Of a DNA stretch of 64,000 bases, positions 33,498 to 41,084 are shown in pieces. The notes under the pieces are model-generated. The model was not told where the DNA came from and made no database searches. It was given only the letters and a program-made list of their open reading frames with translations. The position numbers and the translations under genes are program-made. How positions within the stretch are numbered: position 1 is the first letter of the stretch; each line of letters opens with the position of its first letter. Source of the stretch: BOKV01 sp049289295 (GTDB lineage Bacteria > Pseudomonadota > Alphaproteobacteria > Rhizobiales > Rhizobiaceae); the NCBI GenBank assembly GCA_049289295.1, contig JBATLL010000062.1, forward strand, positions 62,001 through 126,000. The letters run 5' to 3'.

Positions 33498-34631
33498 GTG
33501 ACTGCAATCTTGACAACCCATGTTGGCTCGCTGCCACGCACCCAGAAGGTGGTCGACTTCATCTTTGCACGGGAAAAGAAGAAACCCTTCGATCAGCATG
33601 AGTTTGATGCTGCAATGACCCAGGCGGTCGACGAGACCGTACGCAAGCAGAAGGAGGCTGGTGTTTCGATTGTTTCGGATGGCGAAACCTCGAAGATATC
33701 CTATGCCACCTATGTGAAGGACCGCTATACCGGTTTTTCAGGAGACAGTCCGCGCAACGCGCCAGCAGACCTGAAGAAGTTTCCGACCTTTCTCAAGCGC
33801 CTTGCCGATGATGGCGGAACACCCACCTATGCCCGCCCGATGTGCACAGGTGAGGTGAAATCCAGGGGGCAGGGTGAATTGCATAAGGACATCGCCAACC
33901 TGAAGACGGCCATGGCTCGCCACGGAGTTGAACGCGGCTTCATGAACGCTGCCTCGCCGGGCGTGATTTCACTCTTCCTGCAAAATGACCATTATCCCAG
34001 TCGCGATGCCTACCTGGCTGCTCTGGCCGATGCGATGCGCGATGAGTACCAGACCATCGTCGCCTCGGGTCTCGACCTGCAGCTCGACTGCCCGGATCTC
34101 GCCCTGTCGCGCCACATGCTGTTCAACGACCTGAGCGATGATGAATTCGTGAAAGTGGCAGAAAGCCATGTTGAGGCGCTCAACCACGCACTTGCTGGCG
34201 TGCCACAGGACAGGGTGCGCGTACACATCTGCTGGGGAAACTATGAAGGCCCTCATGTCTGCGACATTTCGATGGAAAAGGTCTTTCCGGTTCTGATGCG
34301 CACCAGGTCGCGTTACGTACTGTTCGAAACGTCTAATCCGCGTCACGCGCATGAATGGACTGTGTTCCGAGATCGCAAGCGTGAAATACCTGACGACAAG
34401 ATTCTCGTGCCGGGTGTTGTCGATACCACCACGAACTTCGTCGAGCATCCCGAACTCGTTGCGCAGCGTATTGAACGTTTTGTCGACATTGTCGGAGCAG
34501 AACGCGTCATGGCAGGTTCCGATTGTGGCTTTGGCACCTTTGCGGGCTTTGGCGCGGTCGATCCTGAAATAGCCTATGCGAAACTTGCAACGTTGCGGGC
34601 AGGGGCCGATATCTCTAATGCCAGGAATTGA
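33498..34631 (+). CDS. MetE C-terminal-like, cobalamin-independent zinc methyltransferase
   Basis: A 377-aa protein matching only the C-terminal catalytic half of cobalamin-independent methionine synthase (MetE). The start TTHVGSLPRT and zinc ligands H243 and C245 (HICWGN), E277 (LFETSN) and C343 (GSDCGF) are all present. The N-terminal half of MetE is absent, so it is not a standard methionine synthase. Relatives act on other thiols, for example 2-hydroxypropyl-CoM lyase. GTG at 33498 follows GAGGAAG; the preceding gene stops 10 bases earlier. In this operon a thiol- or methyl-transfer step is implied. It ends in TTGA overlap with the hydrolase gene. Confidence 0.85.
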   Translation: MTAILTTHVGSLPRTQKVVDFIFAREKKKPFDQHEFDAAMTQAVDETVRKQKEAGVSIVSDGETSKISYATYVKDRYTGFSGDSPRNAPADLKKFPTFLKRLADDGGTPTYARPMCTGEVKSRGQGELHKDIANLKTAMARHGVERGFMNAASPGVISLFLQNDHYPSRDAYLAALADAMRDEYQTIVASGLDLQLDCPDLALSRHMLFNDLSDDEFVKVAESHVEALNHALAGVPQDRVRVHICWGNYEGPHVCDISMEKVFPVLMRTRSRYVLFETSNPRHAHEWTVFRDRKREIPDDKILVPGVVDTTTNFVEHPELVAQRIERFVDIVGAERVMAGSDCGFGTFAGFGAVDPEIAYAKLATLRAGADISNARN

Positions 34632-35356
34632 ACAGGCGCGTGCGGGGGCAACGCGAAACACTGGTGTTGCTGCCTGGCATGCTGTGCGATGCACGCCTGT
34701 TTGGTCCGCAGATTGAAGCACTGTCGTCGATCTGTGATATCGTCGTTCCAGAACTCGTCCAGCCATCAATTGCAGAAATGGCTTCGCATGTCCTGAACCT
34801 GATACCGGACAGGCAGTTCAATCTTGCAGGCCTGTCCATGGGCGGCATTGTCGCGATGCAGATCGTGGCAGCAGCGCCTGAGCGCGTTGCCCGTCTGGCT
34901 CTTCTGGATACGAACCATCACGCTGACTTGCCACAAAAGCGACGCGTACGAGACCGACAGATCGCAGATGTGAGAAACGGCAGATTGCGCGATGTGGTCA
35001 CCGACGAAATGAAGCCGAATTACCTTGCGAAAGGCAACAGTGGCAACAGGGCCTTGCTGGCTCTCCTGATCGAGATGGCGATGGATTGCGGCGAAGAGAC
35101 GTTCATTGCCCAGTCACTGGCCCTGCGCGACCGTGGAGACATGTCAAACGCCATTTCAAGCTACAAGGGCACGAGCCTGGTGCTTTGCGGAGAAGAGGAT
35201 CGCCTTTGCCCGCCAGTACTGCACCAAAGCATGAAGAAAATATTGGATCATGCTGAATTGATTCATGTTCACGGCGCTGGGCACATTTCCACGCTCGAAA
35301 ATCCAGGCGCTGTCACTTCCGCTCTCGCAGCCTGGCTCCAGCGCCCGGTGCGATAG
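34628..35356 (+). CDS. Alpha/beta-fold hydrolase
   Basis: Hydrolase of 242 aa: oxyanion region LLPGMLCDARLF, nucleophile elbow GLSMGG, acid in CGEEDRLCPP and His in GAGHIS. It may cleave an ester, thioester or lactone at the end of the operon. TTG at 34628 overlaps the previous stop. No further gene follows in this direction; the norD gene is convergent, 50 bases on, and I see no clear terminator in that gap. Confidence 0.8.
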   Translation: MNRRVRGQRETLVLLPGMLCDARLFGPQIEALSSICDIVVPELVQPSIAEMASHVLNLIPDRQFNLAGLSMGGIVAMQIVAAAPERVARLALLDTNHHADLPQKRRVRDRQIADVRNGRLRDVVTDEMKPNYLAKGNSGNRALLALLIEMAMDCGEETFIAQSLALRDRGDMSNAISSYKGTSLVLCGEEDRLCPPVLHQSMKKILDHAELIHVHGAGHISTLENPGAVTSALAAWLQRPVR

Positions 35357-35405
35357 TTGAAAAGGCATCTGTCCTGCCGCCGGGAGCGCGAACATGAGCG
35401 CCCCT

Positions 35406-37382
35406 TCATTGCCCGGCACCAACCAGTTGCCGGTAGATGTAGGGCAGTGCGGTAATCAGCTTGTCCGGGTCTGAAACAACGGTGTATCCGCCTTCTCCGA
35501 ATATTCGCAGGAACCATGACTTGGCGTTCCGGTCGACGGTTATACCATAGACAGCGTGACCCGCGCGATGCGCTTCACGCACTGCCATTCTGCTGTCTTC
35601 GATGCCGTGGCGGCCTTCATAATGGTCAAGATCATTGGGCTTGCCATCGGTGATGACCAGCAGCAGCCGACGGCGTTTGGCCTGCTTGCCGAGCCCGACG
35701 CTGACATGACGGATCGCAGCACCAAGACGCGTATAAAAACCTGGCCTGAGAGAAGCAATCCTCTCTTCAACCGTTGAAGTCATGGGTTCGCCAAAATCCT
35801 TTGCGGTCTGGACATAGACCCTGTTGCGCTTGAGCGAGGAAAACGCATGAATGGCAAATTCATCTCCACAGGCATCCAGCCCCCATGCGAAAGCGGCAAG
35901 CGCCTGGCGCTCGACATCGATGACCGTTCGTCCGTCATGGCCCGAACCGGGAATGGCCGATTCCGTCGAGCGCGACACATCGAGCAGGATGGATACCGAA
36001 AGGTCGCGCTGCTCGGCGCGGGTTAGCCGCCATATCCGCCCGTCCGCTTCGCCCGTCGCGGTAAAATCCGCGACCGAGCGCACAGCGCGTTCCATGTCGA
36101 GCGTGTCACCATCGAGGTGCCCGGGTGTGGAAATCCGGCCCGGACGCAGGGCCTCGAACTGCCGGCGAACCGCCCTGATGCGGGCCTGGCTGCGCAAATC
36201 GTTCTTTGGCGAGACATCGTGTGGAGCAATCTCGACCACTGACGAGAGCACGCGCGCATGCGCCGGCAGGTAGGCGCCTGTTCGCACGTCCCATTCAGGG
36301 TAGACATCGACACCGGAAATCGCTTCGCGATCCACATCCTCGGGCGCAAGATCGAGATGCAGCTTCAACCGGGTGGCGGGAGCCTTGGAAATCTGGCCAA
36401 GGCCAATCTCGTCCTGATCGTCCGCAGCCTTCCTGGCATCATCATTGTCGTCATCCTCGACCCTGCGATTGAGGTTGACGAATTCCGCCCAGCTCAAAAT
36501 CGCTTCGAATTTGTGCAGGATGAAACTGTCATCGCGTTCGATCTGGTCGGACTTGCGCCTGCGCGCCTTTCGCGCTGGCCCGTCACCGCCTTCTTCCGAC
36601 TTGCCGTCGGTCTCACGGTTCTCAACCGTGCCTGGTTCCGAACGGGCAGCAACCCGCAGTTCCGGCCACAAGGGAACGGGAAGGAATGGGCGGTATCCAC
36701 GCGGAGCACGCATGGCGGAGACGTCAAGCGTTTCGATTGCCTGCACCATCTTGCCCGCAAGCGCACCCAACGGATCTTCGCAACCAAGGAGCTTGCATAT
36801 TGCCGCTTCGACAGCAGCCTCTACAGACGGCAGCTTCGCAGTTGTGCGCACACTCAGCAGTGCCGAACACAGGTCCCGGTACAGGGGCCTGAAGCCGGGG
36901 GCTTGAAGAAGGGCTGCCTTGACCCTTGCAACGGCACTGGCCAGCGCCACCAGATCGCGCTGCAGGGGATCGCCCGGCACTGGTCTGATTTCAACTGGCA
37001 CGGAGGCCATGGCAGCAAGCCAGACGTAAAGCGCTGCATTTGCTTGCCGCTCTGCTAAGACCGCAAGGCTTTGCGGCAATCGCAACGCCGCGCCATCAAA
37101 ACTGGCCACGGGAACGGTTTCGGCCCAGGTGCCGAGGCGGCGGCGAAGGGAAAGGCGGTGATGGCTGTGTTCGTCGACGACAGGCTTGATTTCCACGGAC
37201 GGATCACCGCCCAGGCCTCGGAAGAGAATGGCCAGCCGCCCATCGACCTCACCGAGGTCGACCCGGGCTCCATCGTGGACGATTGGTGCGTCCAGGCGGC
37301 TGGCATATTTGTGCCAGAGTTTCCCGACAGTTTCTTCGGGTTCCCATGGCTCAATATCGATCCCGGCCATTGCCTGCCTCAC
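35406..37382 (-). CDS. norD: NorD, nitric oxide reductase activation protein
   Basis: A large protein of 658 aa with a C-terminal von Willebrand A domain (SVSILLDVSRSTES, a MIDAS DxSxS site; TRLGAAIRHVSVGL; LLLVITDGKPND). The long N-terminal part and an acidic, lysine-rich linker (~290-330) fit NorD. It is needed, with the AAA+ protein NorQ, to assemble active NorBC, probably by inserting the non-haem iron. The GTG at 37382 overlaps the norQ stop (GTGA), so the two are coupled; an ATG four codons on is an alternative. Last gene of norCBQD. Confidence 0.92.
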   Translation of the reverse strand: MRQAMAGIDIEPWEPEETVGKLWHKYASRLDAPIVHDGARVDLGEVDGRLAILFRGLGGDPSVEIKPVVDEHSHHRLSLRRRLGTWAETVPVASFDGAALRLPQSLAVLAERQANAALYVWLAAMASVPVEIRPVPGDPLQRDLVALASAVARVKAALLQAPGFRPLYRDLCSALLSVRTTAKLPSVEAAVEAAICKLLGCEDPLGALAGKMVQAIETLDVSAMRAPRGYRPFLPVPLWPELRVAARSEPGTVENRETDGKSEEGGDGPARKARRRKSDQIERDDSFILHKFEAILSWAEFVNLNRRVEDDDNDDARKAADDQDEIGLGQISKAPATRLKLHLDLAPEDVDREAISGVDVYPEWDVRTGAYLPAHARVLSSVVEIAPHDVSPKNDLRSQARIRAVRRQFEALRPGRISTPGHLDGDTLDMERAVRSVADFTATGEADGRIWRLTRAEQRDLSVSILLDVSRSTESAIPGSGHDGRTVIDVERQALAAFAWGLDACGDEFAIHAFSSLKRNRVYVQTAKDFGEPMTSTVEERIASLRPGFYTRLGAAIRHVSVGLGKQAKRRRLLLVITDGKPNDLDHYEGRHGIEDSRMAVREAHRAGHAVYGITVDRNAKSWFLRIFGEGGYTVVSDPDKLITALPYIYRQLVGAGQ

Positions 37383-38203
37383 CCGAAAACGGCAGTGACC
37401 AGATCGAGGAGCCCGATTTTCACATCCCGGTCATCGCTCAGTGGCTCGATCATGGCGGCGAGAATGGCGCGTTCCAGTGGCATGCCCTTGTGGATCAGAG
37501 TCGCTGCATAGACGACAAGGCGGGTGGAAACTCCTTCCTCGAGATCCTGTCCCTTCATCGCGCGCAGCTTGTTCGCCAAGCGCACGAGTTGCTTCGTGCG
37601 CTCTTCATCGAGCCCGGACTCGCGCACGACCACCGGCACTTCAAGTTCGGGTACGGGGAAATCGAACTCGATGGAAACGAAACGCTGACGGGTCGAAGGC
37701 TTCAGTGTCTTGAGTATGTTCTGGTAACCGGGATTGTAGGACGCGACCAGCATGAAGCCTTCAGCAGCCTCGATCTCCTCGCCGGTACGGTCGATCGGCA
37801 GGATGCGGCGGTCGTCGGTAAGCGGGTGCAGGACGACAGTGACATCCTTGCGCGCTTCCACCACCTCGTCGAGATAGCAGATCGCGCCCTCACGCACTGC
37901 TCGTGTCAGCGGGCCATCGATCCACACAGTGTCTCCGCCCTTGAGCAGATAACGTCCGATCAGGTCAGCCGCGGTCAGATCGTCATGACAGGCAACCGTA
38001 TAGAGCTTGCGGCCAAGACTTGCTGCCATGTGTGAAACGAAACGGGTCTTGCCGCAGCCGGTTGGCCCCTTCAGCAGAAGCGGCAGCGCGTTTGCATGGG
38101 CGAGCGCAAAGACTTCGCGTTCATCACCCTGTGGAAGGTAGAAGGGGGCATCGGCCCCCTCCCGTTTTTTCTGCACATTCACCTTTGTATGCGCGTTCAT
38201 CAT
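37379..38203 (-). CDS. norQ: NorQ, MoxR-type AAA+ ATPase
   Basis: AAA+ ATPase of 274 aa of the NirQ/NorQ/CbbQ group: Walker A GPTGCGKT (46-53), ICYLDEVVEARKD as Walker B, the sensor region VASYNPGYQ and arginine finger region STRQRFVSIEFD. It partners with NorD to activate the NorBC complex. It follows norB by 17 bases. Confidence 0.93.
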   Translation of the reverse strand: MMNAHTKVNVQKKREGADAPFYLPQGDEREVFALAHANALPLLLKGPTGCGKTRFVSHMAASLGRKLYTVACHDDLTAADLIGRYLLKGGDTVWIDGPLTRAVREGAICYLDEVVEARKDVTVVLHPLTDDRRILPIDRTGEEIEAAEGFMLVASYNPGYQNILKTLKPSTRQRFVSIEFDFPVPELEVPVVVRESGLDEERTKQLVRLANKLRAMKGQDLEEGVSTRLVVYAATLIHKGMPLERAILAAMIEPLSDDRDVKIGLLDLVTAVFG

Positions 38204-38220
38204 TGCTCTTTCCGCGACCG

Positions 38221-39615
38221 CTATTCAGCAGGTGCCTGACGAAGTGGGATATCCTTGGCCTTCTGCGCAGGCCCCGGTTCGACAACTTCACCGCGCGGCA
38301 CGAGGACTGCATAGATGAAGAGAATGGCACCAAGAACGACGGCCGCACCGGCGCCGAAACGCATGACGTAGAAGACCCAGAGCTGGTCCTGCACATCCAT
38401 GTAGGCTTCACCATTGACGCGCTGCAGATGCGTCTGGATGGTCCCCGCGAAGGTGAGGGTAAAGGTCATGAAAGTCATGCCGCCACTCATCAGCCAGAAC
38501 GAAGCCATGTTGAGCACCTGGTTGTACGGGTCTCGCCCGCGCAGCACTGGCATCGCATAGGTGATGATCGCCAGGTTGAGCGAGACATAGGCACCATAGA
38601 AGGCCAGGTGACCGTGCGCAGCTGTGATCTGGGTGCCGTGCGAGTAGTAGTTGATCCCGTGCAGCGTATGCAGGAATCCCCACACGCCTGCGCCAAAGAA
38701 GGCCAGTGTTGCGCAGCCCAGCGCCCACAGGAGTGCTGCCTTGTTCGGATGATCCCTGCGGCCCTTCCACACCATCACGAAGGCGAAGGCCATCATGCCG
38801 AAGAAGGGAACAACCTCGAGCGCCGAGAAGATCGAACCGATCCACTGCCAGTAACCCGGTGTGCCGATCCAGTAATAGTGATGACCGGTTCCCAGGATGC
38901 CCGAGAACAGGGCTGTCGCCACGATGACATATAGCCACTTCTCGACGACTTCCCGGTCAACGCCTGTCAGCTTGAGCATGAGAAAGGCGAGGATCGATGC
39001 CATCACCAGTTCCCATGTTCCTTCGACCCACAGATGGACAACATACCACCAGTACATCTTGTCGAGGGACAGGTTCGACGGATTGTAGAAGGCAAACAGG
39101 AACAGGAGCGCCAGACCCCAAAGGCCCAGGAGCAGAATGTTGGTGATCGCCGTCTTCTTGCCCTTGAGCACCGTCATCGAGATGTTGAACAGGAAGATCA
39201 GCGCGGCAACGACAATGCCCGCCTTGACCCACTTGGGCTGTTCAAGAAACTCGCGCCCTTCCTTGCCCAGCAGGAAGTTTCCCTCGAACAGATTGAAGAA
39301 GTAGGTCACGACCACGCCAGCTGTGCCGAGAATGAAGATGGCAAGCTGGAGATAGGCCAGTTTCGGAGAGTGGATTTCACGTTCCGATTCTTCGGGAACC
39401 AGATAGTAGGCCGCACCAAAGAAGCCCAGCAACAGCCAGACTATGAGTGAGTTGGTGTGAAGCATGCGGCCGATGTTGAAAGGCAGGAACTCGCTCAGGA
39501 AGTTCCCGTCCACGTAGATCCAGCCCAGTAGAAGCCCCATCGAGACCTGCACGGCGAACAACACCATTGCGGTCAGGAAATATGCGTAGGCTATTTTCTG
39601 CGTTTGGTATTTCAT
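38221..39615 (-). CDS. norB: NorB, nitric oxide reductase large subunit
   Basis: Inner-membrane haem-copper-type subunit of 464 aa with about 12 helices, which reduces two NO to N2O at a haem b3/non-haem Fe centre. The haem and iron histidines appear in MLHTNS, VVHLWVEGTWE (with the key Glu), LGTGHHYYWIG and HGINYYSHGTQITAAHGHLAFYG. No quinol-oxidising N-terminal extension is present, so this is the cytochrome c-dependent cNor. It follows norC by 11 bases. Confidence 0.95.
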   Translation of the reverse strand: MKYQTQKIAYAYFLTAMVLFAVQVSMGLLLGWIYVDGNFLSEFLPFNIGRMLHTNSLIVWLLLGFFGAAYYLVPEESEREIHSPKLAYLQLAIFILGTAGVVVTYFFNLFEGNFLLGKEGREFLEQPKWVKAGIVVAALIFLFNISMTVLKGKKTAITNILLLGLWGLALLFLFAFYNPSNLSLDKMYWWYVVHLWVEGTWELVMASILAFLMLKLTGVDREVVEKWLYVIVATALFSGILGTGHHYYWIGTPGYWQWIGSIFSALEVVPFFGMMAFAFVMVWKGRRDHPNKAALLWALGCATLAFFGAGVWGFLHTLHGINYYSHGTQITAAHGHLAFYGAYVSLNLAIITYAMPVLRGRDPYNQVLNMASFWLMSGGMTFMTFTLTFAGTIQTHLQRVNGEAYMDVQDQLWVFYVMRFGAGAAVVLGAILFIYAVLVPRGEVVEPGPAQKAKDIPLRQAPAE

Positions 39616-39626
39616 CTCGTTTCTCC

Positions 39627-40079
39627 TCAGCCCGCATCATTTGGCGGCCAGCTCTGCGTGCGGATCGTGTTGGTCCACAGCAGAAAGTCGGCAAGCGCGC
39701 GATATTCTTCTTCGGTCAGGTCGAACTTGGGCATCTGGCGTCGGCCAGCGATGCCCGTTGGCATCGCCTGCATCCAGCCCTTGAGCTGTTCCATTGCCGC
39801 TTCAGGATCGTCCTGGACGCCCCACCGCTTCATCACATTGCCCAGCTCCGGTGCGAAATACGCGCCTTCGCCCAGTATCGTGTGGCAGTTGATGCAGGCG
39901 TGTTTTTCCCAGATATGCTTGCCAAGCGCGACGCTGTCGGTAAGCGCCGCCCTGTTCGTCGATGTCGTGACGATGTACCGGTGCGAATGGATCGTCAGAC
40001 CCACGAACACGATTATGAAGAACAGGGACCCGCCATAGAAAATGTTGCGGGCCATGCTCTTGGTCATGATCTCGCGCAT
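39627..40079 (-). CDS. norC: NorC, nitric oxide reductase cytochrome c subunit
   Basis: Membrane-anchored cytochrome c of 150 aa: one helix (NIFYGGSLFFIIVFVGLTI) and one haem site CINCH (C62, C65, H66), with a probable Met ligand in RRQMPKF. It passes electrons from periplasmic cytochromes to NorB. ATG at 40079 has AAGGA upstream; a longer reading to 40118 adds unlikely residues. It heads norCBQD and has an NnrR-like box 66-79 bases before the start. Confidence 0.94.
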   Translation of the reverse strand: MREIMTKSMARNIFYGGSLFFIIVFVGLTIHSHRYIVTTSTNRAALTDSVALGKHIWEKHACINCHTILGEGAYFAPELGNVMKRWGVQDDPEAAMEQLKGWMQAMPTGIAGRRQMPKFDLTEEEYRALADFLLWTNTIRTQSWPPNDAG

Positions 40080-40142
40080 TGCGCAATCCTTCCCTAGACT
40101 GGTTCCGGTTCTGCGCAATTGTTCAGGGACAGCCCATGTCGT

Positions 40143-40160
40143 CCTTAACGAAAGTCAAGG
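40143..40160 (-). promoter_or_regulatory. FNR/NnrR-like box upstream of norC
   Basis: CCTTAACGAAAGTCAAGG, a near-perfect inverted repeat with core TTAAC-GAAA-GTCAA, centred about 72 bases before the norC start. The core is the TTG-N-CAA type used by NnrR/Dnr regulators. The same 18 bases occur at 43172-43189 between nirI and nirS, which points to a common nitric-oxide-responsive regulon. Confidence 0.85.
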
Positions 40161-40178
40161 CGAAGATCGGTGAACCGC

Positions 40179-41084
40179 TCAAATGCACAGCTCGATGCGG
40201 GCATCGGGATAATGCATGAGGGCCCGATCGATTTCCGCCCGACTCATCAGGCAGAAGGCAGTGGACAAACCGTCAGCAACAGCCGCACTGGCAGCCGACA
40301 CGCTGATCGTGTCCCACAAGGGCTTACGCTCACCTGGATGAAGAATGTGGGACTGTTCGGGCTTGCCGACACGCTGAGCCTGTGGCGAGGAAGTGGCGAG
40401 CGCACGATCATGAAGGTCGAGTGTTCGCTGAACCTTTCCCGAAGCATCCGCAATGGCCACGGACCAAGGCTCGCCAGCACCAGCATCGCCCAGCGCTCGC
40501 ATTTCGCCCATGTCCACCAGGATATTGCCATAGCCTTCATCTACGAGAATTGCCGCAACCAGATCGGCTGCAAATCCCTGCGCAATACCGTTGAAGGTGA
40601 GCTTCATGCCGCGCGGGAGAAGGATTGCCTCACTGGAGTAGCGAACCCTTCCCCAGCCAGTGCATGCAGCCGCAGCCACCGGATCAGCACCGCTCGCCAG
40701 CGCAAGCCAGATCGATTGTACGCTCGGGTCAAAAATCCCGCCAGTGGCAAGATTGACCTTTCCGGCCAGTGTGAACAGGGCAAGCATTTTCTGCTCGGGA
40801 TGGCGCACGATCCCGGTCTCGTTGAGACGCACGAGTGTGGAGTCGGCATACAGAGAAAACATTGTCTCGACCTGGCGCAATTCCCGTTCGATCCGGCGCC
40901 ACAATGCGTTCATTGAAGAACCATCCGCACCGCTGAGCAGCACCTGCACATCGCCGCCCAGCGCACGGCCACGCCATCGGCCAGGCGACGCGGGCAGGGG
41001 AGTTGACGCCGCTGCGCGAGGTAGCGAAGCGCATGCAAGCAAGGCAGCACTGATCGAAAGAAGGCGGCGTCTTCCCAACATCAT
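40179..41084 (-). CDS. nirX: NirX, ApbE-family FAD:protein FMN transferase
   Basis: Periplasmic flavin transferase of 301 aa with a Tat-type signal (GRRRLLSISAALLACASLPRAAA). It shows the ApbE core: TGGIFDPSV, LTFNGIAQGFAADLV, GNILVDMGEMRALG, and the late ISVSAASAAVADGLSTAF. It probably attaches FMN to a Thr of the NirI/NosR-type flavin domain encoded just upstream, as NosX does for NosR. The start ATG overlaps the nirI stop (ATGA). In Paracoccus the pair is nirI-nirX beside nirS; the same layout here supports the name. Confidence 0.85.
   Translation of the reverse strand: MMLGRRRLLSISAALLACASLPRAAASTPLPASPGRWRGRALGGDVQVLLSGADGSSMNALWRRIERELRQVETMFSLYADSTLVRLNETGIVRHPEQKMLALFTLAGKVNLATGGIFDPSVQSIWLALASGADPVAAAACTGWGRVRYSSEAILLPRGMKLTFNGIAQGFAADLVAAILVDEGYGNILVDMGEMRALGDAGAGEPWSVAIADASGKVQRTLDLHDRALATSSPQAQRVGKPEQSHILHPGERKPLWDTISVSAASAAVADGLSTAFCLMSRAEIDRALMHYPDARIELCI

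Noticed and set aside
33498..34631. Methionine synthase (metE)
   Set aside because: Only the C-terminal half of MetE is present, and the neighbours are catabolic.
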